Assembly (NCBI GenBank): GCA_035541775.1
Contig: DATKMP010000019.1
Coordinates: 1 to 13,986, forward strand
DNA from: DATKMP01 sp035541775
Lineage (GTDB): Bacteria > Bacteroidota > Ignavibacteria > UBA10030
DNA: 13,986 bases
Direction of reading: 5' to 3'
Below, piece by piece: positions 1 to 6,707 of this stretch; the stretch's first letter is position 1; each line of letters starts with the position of its first letter. Under the pieces are notes generated by a model, which was not told the DNA's origin, ran no database searches, and worked only from the letters and a program-made list of their open reading frames with translations. The position numbers and the translations under genes were made by a program.

Positions 1-1
1 G

Positions 2-319
2 CCTGATCTATCAGTCGTGTTCACGCATAATCGGTTCATCAAAACGATTAATAAAAAATTTTTGAATCACGATTATAGTACCGATGTGATTGCCTTTTCG
101 CTTGGAAATGGCGGCGGCGTGGAAGCGGAATTATACATCAACCTCGATGCTGCTCGCAGGCAGGCAAAAGAATTTTGCGCAACGTTCACACAAGAAACAA
201 AACGATTGTTAATTCACGGTGCGCTGCATTTAGTCGGGTACGATGATAAAACCGAAGCCGGAAGCAAGGCCATGCATGCCCGTGAAGATTGGTATTTGGC
301 AACGCTGGAGAAGAAGTAA
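2..319 (+). CDS. ybeY: Endoribonuclease YbeY, 5' end cut by window
   Basis: Metal-dependent endoribonuclease of the UPF0054 family, which matures the 16S rRNA 3' end and helps ribosome quality control in the cytoplasm. The frame is open to the window edge (reading PDLSVVF at bases 2-22), so the GTG at 17 is an internal Val and the true start lies upstream. The family segment Y-STDVIAF is at about 80-105. The zinc motif is H (215), H (227) and then D (245), with the normal HxxxHxxxxxX spacing. The third ligand, usually His, is Asp, a variant I associate with Bacteroidota-like YbeY. The stop TAA is at 317-319, and the next gene starts 4 nt later with its GGAG site inside the ybeY end, so the two are translationally linked. 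Family assignment is firm; only about the last 105 residues are present. Confidence 0.92.
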   Translation, partial: PDLSVVFTHNRFIKTINKKFLNHDYSTDVIAFSLGNGGGVEAELYINLDAARRQAKEFCATFTQETKRLLIHGALHLVGYDDKTEAGSKAMHAREDWYLATLEKK

Positions 320-323
320 AAAA

Positions 324-770
324 ATGCAAGAACGAATTGTTGAAATTATTTTATATCTTGTCAATGAATTAAAATCCAATAAACGCTTAAGCGATGTGGA
401 TGTTTCTTCGCTGGAACGCGATGGTTATACACCGAGTGAAATTTCGTCAGCATTTTCATGGCTCTTCGAACGGCTCGCGGTCGGGCAGTTAGTGATCGCT
501 CCGACGGCAGGCAATATCAATTCTCATCGATTATTGAACGATGCCGAAAAGATGATCGTAAGCCCGCAGGCAGCCGGTTATTTAATGCAGTGTCAGCAAT
601 TGGGCATCATCTCCAATGCCGATATCGAAGCCATCGTTGAGCGAATTATGACTGCCGGTTTTTCTTCCGTCGGACTGACGGAAATGAAATCGTTTGTGGC
701 ATCATATCTTTTCGATATCGATGGAATGAATGGGCAAGTAGCATTTGGGTTTAACGATACAATACATTGA
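324..770 (+). CDS. Smg family protein (DUF494)
   Basis: A 148-residue cytoplasmic protein resembling E. coli Smg (157 aa, DUF494), whose molecular role is not established. Recognisable parts are the N-terminal MQERIVEIILYL segment, a helical GYTPSEISSAFSWL segment resembling the Smg repeat GF..DDIY.AL.WL, and a C-terminal block (about residues 65-135) that parallels Smg RIYTPEE...GFLLFLEQ...IERV. I chose the ATG at 324 because it follows GGAG (307-310) and begins the family homology; an upstream in-frame ATG at 243 would overlap ybeY deeply. The next gene is topA, 11 nt downstream of this stop. In Gammaproteobacteria smg also sits beside the topA/dprA region, so the linkage supports the call. 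No catalytic motif is visible. The match is from memory of the family, not a search. Confidence 0.78.
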   Translation: MQERIVEIILYLVNELKSNKRLSDVDVSSLERDGYTPSEISSAFSWLFERLAVGQLVIAPTAGNINSHRLLNDAEKMIVSPQAAGYLMQCQQLGIISNADIEAIVERIMTAGFSSVGLTEMKSFVASYLFDIDGMNGQVAFGFNDTIH

Positions 771-781
771 AATCTGAAAAC

Positions 782-3040
782 ATGGAAAAATCTTTAATCA
801 TAGTTGAATCGCCTTCAAAAGCAAAAACCATCAACAAATATCTTGGCAAAGAGTATGTCGTCGAAGCGTCGGTTGGGCATATTAAAAATTTGCCCAAGAG
901 CAAATTAAGCGTCGATATTGACAATGACTTTTCGGTGGTGTATGAAACGATCGAAGGCAAGCAGTCAGTTGTCGATAAAATTTTAAGCAACGCCGAAAAA
1001 GCGAAAGCGGTGTTCATTGCGACTGACCCTGACCGCGAAGGCGAAGCCATTGCCGCGCATATTGCCGATGTGATCGGCGAAAAGAATAAACATATTAAAC
1101 GCGTGCTGTTTCATGAAATTACCGAGTCCGGTGTACAGGAAGGCATGGCGCATCCGAAAAAAATCGACACGCACATGGTGATGTCCCAGCAGGCACGCCG
1201 TGCTATGGATCGAATTGTCGGATACAAAGTGTCGCCGTTTATCTGGAAAACGATGTATTATGGCTTATCGGCGGGACGCGTGCAATCTGTTGCCGTGCGA
1301 TTGATTTGCGAGCGCGAGCAGGCCATTAAAAGTTTTGTGCCGGATGAGTACTGGTCGCTGACGGCTGAATTTACAACCCTTCACGAAGATAAATTTTTAG
1401 CCAAGCTCGCAAAAGTTGTTGGCAACGAACCGCGCGTACCGGATGAAACGACGGCAAAAGGATATGTTGCGGATATTCAAAAGCAACAATTTCAAATATC
1501 TAATGTTACTAAAAAACCTGTCAAGCGCAATCCGCCTGCGCCGTTTATCACCAGCACGCTGCAACAAGAAGCTGCACGCCGTTTGCGGCTTTCAACCAAA
1601 CGCACGATGATGCTTGCACAAAAATTATATGAAGGTGTGGAAATCGGCGAAGAAGGATTGGTCGGTCTCATCACCTATATGCGGACGGATTCAACGCGAT
1701 TGAGTGAAGAAGCAGTCGCTCATGTGCGCGAGTATATTTTAAATAATTACGGCAAAGAATATGTGCCGAAAGAACCGCGGTTGTTTAAAAAAGGAAAAGC
1801 GTCGCAAGATGCACACGAAGCTGTTCGCCCGACATCGATAAAGCATACGCCGAAATTGGTAAAAAAATATCTCGATAAAGATATGTTTGCTTTGTATGAA
1901 TTAATCTGGAATCGATTCATTGCATGTCAAATGGCATCGGCAGAATTTGAACAAGTTACCGTCGATGTTGAAGGCGGAGATTATTTGTTCCGCGCAACAG
2001 ACCAGTTGCCGAAGTTTCGCGGATTCTTGCAAGTGTTCGACGACGTTGCCGAAGAAAATGGCAACGAGAACGACGATGCGGATCCAACATCAAAACTTCC
2101 TGCAACGCTTGCTGCGGGACAATCAGCAAAAATATCCGATTTGTTGCCGCGTCAGCATTTTACAAAGCCGCCGGGGCGATATTCCGAAGCAACTTTAGTG
2201 AAGGAACTTGAATCGCTCGGCATTGGACGGCCAAGCACGTATGCTTTGATCGTCAGCACCGTCATCGATAGAAAATATGTCGAACAGAACGAACGAAAGT
2301 TATATGCAACCGAGCTGGGCATGCAAATCAATAAACTGTTGATTAAATATTTTCCCGAAATTGTCAACGTAAAATTTACAGCGAGGATGGAAGAAGAACT
2401 CGATACGATCGCCTCCGGCAAGCAAGCATATCTTAAAGTGATGAAGGATTTTTATGAGCCATTTCATCATGCCGTCGAACATGCGAACGGCTTGGCAACG
2501 TCCATCAAAAAATCGTTGCAAGAAACGACGGAAGAACTTTGCGAATTGTGCGGGAAGCCGATGGTCATCAAATGGGGAAGAAACGGGCGCTTTATGGCGT
2601 GCACCGGTTATCCGACTTGCAAGAATACAAAACCGCTGGCGGAAGATCAGGCAAAATTGCAGCATGTGGTCGGCGGCAAATGTGAATTATGCGGCGGCGA
2701 TATGGTTGTGAAGGGCGGAAAGTTCGGATCGTTCCTGGGATGTTCCAACTATCCGGCGTGCAAAAACACCAAACCGATTTCGATGGGCATCAAATGCCCG
2801 AAATGCAAAGAAGGCGATCTGATCGAACGCAAAACGAAAAAAGGAAAGAGAACTTTTTACGGTTGTTCCAAATATCCTGCATGCGATTTTGCATCGTGGG
2901 ATAAACCAGTAAATCAAAAATGTCCCGAGTGCGGAAATGAATATGTCGTCGCAAAATATTCTCAGGCAAAAGGCGAATATTTGTTATGCCCGAGTTGCAA
3001 ATTAGAAATGCCCAAAGAAGAACTTGCTGCAACGGCGTGA
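782..3040 (+). CDS. topA: DNA topoisomerase I (type IA)
   Basis: Type IA topoisomerase that relaxes negative supercoils through a transient 5'-phosphotyrosine link. It is 752 residues from the ATG at 782. A TTG at 767 is in frame, but the family start M-x-K-x-LIIVESPSKA fits 782; no strong ribosome site precedes either. Domains in order: TOPRIM with VESPSKAKTI near the N-terminus and ATDPDREGEAIAAH (the DxDxE metal site); the central type IA fold with catalytic Tyr299 in ITYMRTDST; the SLGIGRPSTYA block; then four C-terminal four-cysteine zinc ribbons beginning at about residues 587, 634, 672 and 714. The last two ribbons are less regular than the first two. An acidic Asn/Asp-rich insert (about residues 425-440) lies before the PGRYSEATLVKELE segment. 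Nothing looks broken. It sits between the Smg gene and xerC in a tight operon. Confidence 0.98.
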   Translation: MEKSLIIVESPSKAKTINKYLGKEYVVEASVGHIKNLPKSKLSVDIDNDFSVVYETIEGKQSVVDKILSNAEKAKAVFIATDPDREGEAIAAHIADVIGEKNKHIKRVLFHEITESGVQEGMAHPKKIDTHMVMSQQARRAMDRIVGYKVSPFIWKTMYYGLSAGRVQSVAVRLICEREQAIKSFVPDEYWSLTAEFTTLHEDKFLAKLAKVVGNEPRVPDETTAKGYVADIQKQQFQISNVTKKPVKRNPPAPFITSTLQQEAARRLRLSTKRTMMLAQKLYEGVEIGEEGLVGLITYMRTDSTRLSEEAVAHVREYILNNYGKEYVPKEPRLFKKGKASQDAHEAVRPTSIKHTPKLVKKYLDKDMFALYELIWNRFIACQMASAEFEQVTVDVEGGDYLFRATDQLPKFRGFLQVFDDVAEENGNENDDADPTSKLPATLAAGQSAKISDLLPRQHFTKPPGRYSEATLVKELESLGIGRPSTYALIVSTVIDRKYVEQNERKLYATELGMQINKLLIKYFPEIVNVKFTARMEEELDTIASGKQAYLKVMKDFYEPFHHAVEHANGLATSIKKSLQETTEELCELCGKPMVIKWGRNGRFMACTGYPTCKNTKPLAEDQAKLQHVVGGKCELCGGDMVVKGGKFGSFLGCSNYPACKNTKPISMGIKCPKCKEGDLIERKTKKGKRTFYGCSKYPACDFASWDKPVNQKCPECGNEYVVAKYSQAKGEYLLCPSCKLEMPKEELAATA

Positions 3041-3061
3041 CGCAGGAAGAGAAAAAAAATT

Positions 3062-3952
3062 ATGGAACAAGTGATCCGGCAATTCCTTGAGTATCTTGAG
3101 GTGGAAAGAAATTATTCGCCGCACACGATCACATCGTATGAAACGGATTTACTGGAACTGCTTGCTTTTTTGCAAAGCGAAGGAATCGCCAATGTCCGCG
3201 ACATTCACAAAGAAACGCTTCGTGCATTTCTCGGCAATTTATTGGACCATGGTTTTAGCAATCGCAGCGCGGCAAGAAAAATTGCATCGCTGCGCAGTTT
3301 CTTTCACTATCTTCGCCGGCAAAAATGGATCGATGGAAATCCTGCGTTGGCGCTTATAACGCCGCGAACGAGCAAACCTCTTCCGACATTTCTTGATGAA
3401 AAAGCTGCTGAAGCATTAATGCATGCACCGGACACCACAAGCATCCATGGAAAACGCGATGCGGCAATCTTAGAATTATTTTACAGCACAGGAATTCGTT
3501 TGAGCGAATTGATCGGACTAAATGTGAACGACATTCAGTACCGCGAACGTGTCATAAAAGTTTTCGGCAAGGGGCGCAAAGAGCGCATTCTTCCCGTCGG
3601 TGAAAAAGCATTGCAAGCCATCGAAAAATATTTAGCGACTCGCGTAGATATTCACCGGACGAACAAAGCGGAGGCGGCGCCTCTCTTTTTGACGGCGGGA
3701 GGCAAGCGCATGTATCCGCAAGCAGTAGGATTGCTGGTGCGAACATACATCCGGCAGGTTTCGGAAGTGGAGAAGCAAAGCCCGCATGTGCTGCGTCATT
3801 CCTTTGCAACCCATTTATTGAATCGCGGCGCAGATTTACGCGCGGTAAAAGAATTACTGGGCCACGAAAGTTTGTCCACAACTCAAGTTTATACGCACGT
3901 ATCGGCCGCACGCATGAAAAAAGTTTATGAAAGCGCACATCCGAAAGCATAA
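3062..3952 (+). CDS. xerC: Tyrosine recombinase XerC
   Basis: Site-specific tyrosine recombinase that resolves chromosome dimers at dif, usually together with XerD. It has 296 residues. The N-terminal SAM-like core-binding domain (about 1-90) has the Y-SPHTITSYE pattern. All catalytic residues are visible and spaced as in E. coli XerD: Arg146 (STGIRLSEL), Lys170 (FGKGRKER), His242 and Arg245 (PHVLRHSF), His268 (LLGHESL) and nucleophile Tyr277 (QVYTHV). The C-terminus YESAHPKA resembles the XerC-type HPRA ending, which favours XerC over XerD or a phage integrase. AGGAAGA (3044-3050) precedes the ATG by 11 nt. It stands in a housekeeping operon with hpf 27 nt downstream, and no mobile-element neighbours suggest an integrase role. 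No dif-like site was identified nearby. Confidence 0.95.
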   Translation: MEQVIRQFLEYLEVERNYSPHTITSYETDLLELLAFLQSEGIANVRDIHKETLRAFLGNLLDHGFSNRSAARKIASLRSFFHYLRRQKWIDGNPALALITPRTSKPLPTFLDEKAAEALMHAPDTTSIHGKRDAAILELFYSTGIRLSELIGLNVNDIQYRERVIKVFGKGRKERILPVGEKALQAIEKYLATRVDIHRTNKAEAAPLFLTAGGKRMYPQAVGLLVRTYIRQVSEVEKQSPHVLRHSFATHLLNRGADLRAVKELLGHESLSTTQVYTHVSAARMKKVYESAHPKA

Positions 3953-3979
3953 CAATTCTATCACGAGAGGAGCAAGACT

Positions 3980-4312
3980 ATGAACATCAAAGTGACCGCG
4001 CGACATTTTAAAGCTCACGAATCATTGATTGAGTATGCCACCAATGCCGTCGAAGAACTTGAACGGTTTTATGACGGCATTGTGAAAGCCGAAGTAATTT
4101 TATTTTATGAAAAACCCAAAGATAGCGTAAAAATTGCCGAAGTGACGATCTCCGTCTATGGCACCGTGTTGAGCAGCGAAGGCCGTGCCGACGAATTTCC
4201 CAAAGCGGTCGATAGCGCTGTAGAAAAAATATTGGTTCAGTTGAAAAAATATAAAGAGCGGTTGCATGAAAAAGATAAAAAAGAAGTGTTAAAAGTTCGT
4301 TCAAAGTCATGA
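3980..4312 (+). CDS. hpf: Ribosome hibernation-promoting factor, short form
   Basis: HPF/RaiA (YfiA) family protein that binds the 30S decoding region and silences ribosomes in slow or stationary growth. It is 110 residues, the short type without the C-terminal dimerisation domain of long HPF. Family features are the MNIKVTARHFKAHESLIEYA start, the central beta strands with VILFYEKPKDS, and VDSAVEKILVQLKKYKERL, the second amphipathic helix, followed by a Lys-rich tail. The start ATG has GAGGAG about 9 nt upstream. The stop overlaps a possible hprK start (ATGA, 4309-4312). The xerC-hpf order is familiar from Bacteroidota-like genomes. A short HPF would need another route to 100S dimers, or would act on single 70S ribosomes; that is inference. 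Confidence 0.95.
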   Translation: MNIKVTARHFKAHESLIEYATNAVEELERFYDGIVKAEVILFYEKPKDSVKIAEVTISVYGTVLSSEGRADEFPKAVDSAVEKILVQLKKYKERLHEKDKKEVLKVRSKS

Positions 4313-4318
4313 CGACGC

Positions 4319-4323
4319 AGGAG
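4319..4323 (+). promoter_or_regulatory. Ribosome binding site choosing the hprK start
   Basis: AGGAG ends 9 nt before the ATG at 4333. The earlier in-frame ATG at 4309, which overlaps the hpf stop, has no such site. This favours initiation at 4333, eight codons downstream. The ATGA overlap at 4309 could still allow coupled initiation. Confidence 0.6.
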
Positions 4324-4332
4324 CGCACGACG

Positions 4333-5340
4333 ATGCCGTTAGAAAAAATAAAAGAAACGCAGAAAAAAAGTATCACGGTCGGTTTTTTGTATGAAGCCAA
4401 CAAAGAACGGCTCAAACTTCAATCCTTAAATGGCGATGTAGGGTTCGAGCAGGAAATTCGCGATAAAAATATTCACCGCCCCGGCTTGGCGCTTGCCGGA
4501 TATGTGGAACTTTTTACCTATAATCGCGTCCAAATTTTTGGCAACACGGAAATTCGGTACCTCAATCATCTCACCTTGAGCGAACGAATTAAAGCATTTC
4601 AAACTATTTTTCAGTTCGACATCCCGTGTATTTTTATTACCAACGATAATGGATTAGATGAAGAGTTGATCGCGATTGCCACGGAACATAAAGTTTCCGT
4701 TTTTCGATCGCCGTTTGAAACGACGAAGTTCGATTATTTTATGAGTGATTTTTTGGATGACCAATTTGCATTGCAAACGGTTATTCATGGTTCCTTCATC
4801 GATGTCTATGGCATCGGTGTACTCATCACCGGCCGCTCCGGCATCGGAAAGAGCGAAATTACGCTGGACCTTGTCGAACGCGGGCATCGTCTTGTTGCCG
4901 ACGACGTGGTGATGATGATTCGTAAAGGCGAAGGTATTTTGATGGGCGCCGGCACGGATGTCGTAAAACATTTTATGGAAATTCGTGGACTCGGGCTTAT
5001 CGATGTTCGTTCCATCTTCGGCATTCGTGCTATTCGCTATCAAAAACGTATTGAGATCATTGTCGAGTTGGAAGAATGGCGCACCGATATTGAATATACG
5101 CGAACCGGGCTTGATCACGAAGATATTTCCATTTTAGGTGTCAGTTTGCCTCATATTAAATTACCGGTTTTCCCCGGAAAAAATATCACCGTGATTGTGG
5201 AAGTCATCGCATTAGACTATTTGTCGAAACGGTATGGTTATGACGCCGCAAAAGAATTTGCACGGCGTTTGGATGCGGCAATTGCCGAAAAAACGCACGG
5301 ACGAAGGGCCATAGATTATTTTGGACATGATTTCGAGTAA
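4333..5340 (+). CDS. hprK: HPr kinase/phosphorylase
   Basis: Bifunctional enzyme that phosphorylates and dephosphorylates a serine of HPr or an HPr-like protein, linking carbon or energy state to regulation. It is 335 residues from the ATG at 4333, or 343 from 4309. The N-terminal DRTGG-like HPrK_N domain covers about residues 1-135. The kinase domain shows His152 in VIHGSF, the P-loop GRSGIGKS (167-174), VADDVV with Asp190/Asp191, and the family signature MEIRGLGLIDV (215-225). The C-terminal ELEEWR and FPGKNITVIVEV segments are also family-typical. All expected motifs are present, so it should be active. It is last in the operon. In many Proteobacteria hprK lies near hpf, with rpoN and ptsN; here hpf is adjacent but neither rpoN, ptsN nor an HPr gene is in the window, so the substrate is unknown. 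Confidence 0.95.
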   Translation: MPLEKIKETQKKSITVGFLYEANKERLKLQSLNGDVGFEQEIRDKNIHRPGLALAGYVELFTYNRVQIFGNTEIRYLNHLTLSERIKAFQTIFQFDIPCIFITNDNGLDEELIAIATEHKVSVFRSPFETTKFDYFMSDFLDDQFALQTVIHGSFIDVYGIGVLITGRSGIGKSEITLDLVERGHRLVADDVVMMIRKGEGILMGAGTDVVKHFMEIRGLGLIDVRSIFGIRAIRYQKRIEIIVELEEWRTDIEYTRTGLDHEDISILGVSLPHIKLPVFPGKNITVIVEVIALDYLSKRYGYDAAKEFARRLDAAIAEKTHGRRAIDYFGHDFE

Positions 5341-5343
5341 CTC

Positions 5344-5372
5344 TTGACAAAACCTAAATAATTTTCTAACTT
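5344..5372 (+). promoter_or_regulatory. Candidate promoter before the M23 peptidase gene
   Basis: An exact TTGACA (5344-5349) starts 4 nt after the hprK stop. It is followed at 17-nt spacing by TAACTT (5367-5372), a weak -10 box that also partly fits the TAnnTT pattern of Bacteroidota promoters. This is the only sizeable gap in the first 6.3 kb and marks a plausible operon boundary. No terminator hairpin is evident between the hprK stop and this site. Confidence 0.4.
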
Positions 5373-5393
5373 CACCCAGTCCCTTTTGTTATC

Positions 5394-5436
5394 GAGGGGC
5401 AGTAAGATGAACGATGAAGAAAACCAAACTATATAA
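5394..5436 (+). other. Ribosome site with a 9-codon minicistron overlapping the next gene start
   Basis: GAGGGG (5394-5399) is 7 nt from an ATG at 5407 that opens a 9-codon frame (MNDEENQTI) ending at TAA 5434-5436. The real M23 start at 5414 is 14 nt from the same site and in another frame. The minicistron may be a decoy, a translational-coupling device or chance; its small size means coding potential alone cannot decide. Confidence 0.3.
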
Positions 5437-6346
5437 ATTTTCAGAAAAAACATTAATGTTCGAAGAAGCCCGATGGACACGAACAAGACTTGTGTTCTGC
5501 GGGGTTGCTGTCGGCATTTTTCTTTTCTGTTCGTTGTTGATCTTCAATCAACAGTACGATGATGTTATAGGAATGGGGCTCTTTACACATCATTCATCTT
5601 TGCAATCGGAAAATCAATTTCTCAAAGATCGATTGAATTATTTAACGCATCAGGTGGAAACCATTCAAAAGCAATTGAATGTGTTAGGCGATAAAGGAAA
5701 TGAACTTCGTTCGATGGTCGATTTACCAAAATTGGACAACGACATTCTCAAAGCGGGAACGGGCGGTGTCGATGAACGAATAGATTTCACATCGTCAACC
5801 GATGTCAATAATCTTTTTAACAAGTTACAAAGTTCGACCGATAATGCAGAACGAGAAATCCAATTACAATTGGCAAATTACCATGATGTTACTGCAACGT
5901 ACGAAAAAAATAAAGTTCGGTTTGAACATTTGCCTGCTTTAAAACCGATGGCTGGCTTTTATAGTAAAAACGATTTTGGCATGCGGCTGCATCCTGTATT
6001 GCATTTTTATCGAAAGCATGAAGGTGTGGATATCATCAATGCTGTCGGCACACCCGTCTATGCTGCGGCAGATGGAATTGTTTCATTCACCGGGCATGAA
6101 AGCGGATACGGCATTACGCTGCAATTAGACCACGGGTATTCTCTCAAAACCTTGTATGGACACTTATCGCAAATTCTTGTCCATGAAGGGCAAAAAGTGA
6201 AGCGGGGAGAAATTATTGCGCGGTCTGGAAATACCGGCCTTTCGAACGGACCACATTTGCATTATGAGGTGCGGGTGAACGGCGTTGCACAAAATCCGAT
6301 TGACTACTTTTTTGATGATATCAGTCCCAAAGATTTTCAACAATAG
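5414..6346 (+). CDS. Membrane-anchored M23 family metallopeptidase
   Basis: Predicted peptidoglycan endopeptidase, or a non-catalytic septal/envelope regulator, of the LytM/M23 type with 310 residues. A cytoplasmic N-terminus (1-25, with YKFSEKTLMFEEA typical of Bacteroidota-type M23 proteins) precedes one membrane helix (about 26-44). A coiled coil (about 62-100) and a linker follow, then the M23 domain (about 190-300) facing the periplasm. Metal and catalytic residues are present: His202 and Asp206 in HEGVD, the YGHLS histidine, and His281/His283 in HLH, so activity is likely. The frame upstream of 5414 is closed by a stop at 5408, so 5414 is the earliest possible start. The DUF2795 gene follows 22 nt later. 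The anchored coiled-coil layout resembles proteins that organise wall hydrolysis at defined cell sites, but the exact role is not shown. Confidence 0.92.
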   Translation: MKKTKLYKFSEKTLMFEEARWTRTRLVFCGVAVGIFLFCSLLIFNQQYDDVIGMGLFTHHSSLQSENQFLKDRLNYLTHQVETIQKQLNVLGDKGNELRSMVDLPKLDNDILKAGTGGVDERIDFTSSTDVNNLFNKLQSSTDNAEREIQLQLANYHDVTATYEKNKVRFEHLPALKPMAGFYSKNDFGMRLHPVLHFYRKHEGVDIINAVGTPVYAAADGIVSFTGHESGYGITLQLDHGYSLKTLYGHLSQILVHEGQKVKRGEIIARSGNTGLSNGPHLHYEVRVNGVAQNPIDYFFDDISPKDFQQ

Positions 6347-6368
6347 ACTGTAAAGGAGAAGAACGAGT

Positions 6369-6593
6369 ATGATTTGGACCATCGAGCTTGCATCTTATCT
6401 TGACGATGCTCCTTGGCCTGCTACAAAGGAAGAATTGATAGACTATGCGGTGCGTACAGGTGCACCGACGCAGGTCGTTCAAAATTTGGAAGAGTTGGAA
6501 GACACCGATGAACCCTATGAAAGCATAGAAGAAATTTGGTCCGATTATCCAACCGACGATGATTTTTTCTTTGAAGATGAAAAGGAATATTAG
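6369..6593 (+). CDS. Small acidic DUF2795 protein
   Basis: A 74-residue very acidic cytoplasmic protein. The core WPATKEELIDYAVRTGAP and the following VVQNLEELED match the DUF2795 pattern, which forms a small helical domain. The tail is rich in Asp, Glu and Phe (DDDFFFEDEKEY). Near-identical short proteins are widespread in Bacteroidota-like genomes and, as far as I know, have no assigned function. AAGGAG (6353-6358) lies 10 nt before the ATG, one of the best ribosome sites in the window, which suggests high expression. It is the second gene after the M23 peptidase and is followed by a terminator. No catalytic residues are apparent; an interaction or adaptor role is possible but unsupported. 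Confidence 0.88.
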   Translation: MIWTIELASYLDDAPWPATKEELIDYAVRTGAPTQVVQNLEELEDTDEPYESIEEIWSDYPTDDDFFFEDEKEY

Positions 6594-6658
6594 ATCCATC
6601 ACTGGCACATCGGTACACAATCCATAACTACATTGCACACAGTGTCCAAAGAATTGTC

Positions 6659-6686
6659 AGCCCAGCACCTTTCTGCTGGGTTTTTT
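6659..6686 (+). terminator. Rho-independent terminator after the DUF2795 gene
   Basis: The arms CCCAGCA (6661-6667) and TGCTGGG (6674-6680) pair perfectly over 7 bp around a 6-nt loop, extended by G-U and A-U pairs. Six T residues follow (6681-6686). It lies 65 nt after the DUF2795 stop and ends the M23-DUF2795 transcript. Confidence 0.85.
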
Positions 6687-6694
6687 ATTCACAT

Positions 6695-6700
6695 TATAAT
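6695..6700 (+). promoter_or_regulatory. Candidate -10 box for a leaderless Omp85-operon transcript
   Basis: An exact TATAAT is followed by seven T residues and then the ATG at 6708, so transcription would begin at or one base before the start codon. No good -35 box is seen at 16-18 nt; the -35 position falls in the terminator stem. No Shine-Dalgarno site exists upstream of this ATG. Confidence 0.4.
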
Positions 6701-6707
6701 TTTTTTT

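Noticed and set aside
767..781. TTG at 767 as the topA start
   Set aside because: It adds five residues without family similarity, lacks a ribosome site and overlaps the Smg stop; ATG 782 matches the conserved TopA N-terminus.
3062..3952. Phage or integron integrase instead of XerC
   Set aside because: Residue spacing and the HPKA ending fit XerC, and neighbours are housekeeping genes with no attachment repeats.
4008..4415. 135-codon open frame on the minus strand
   Set aside because: It spans the hpf-hprK junction opposite two well-supported genes and has no recognisable protein features.
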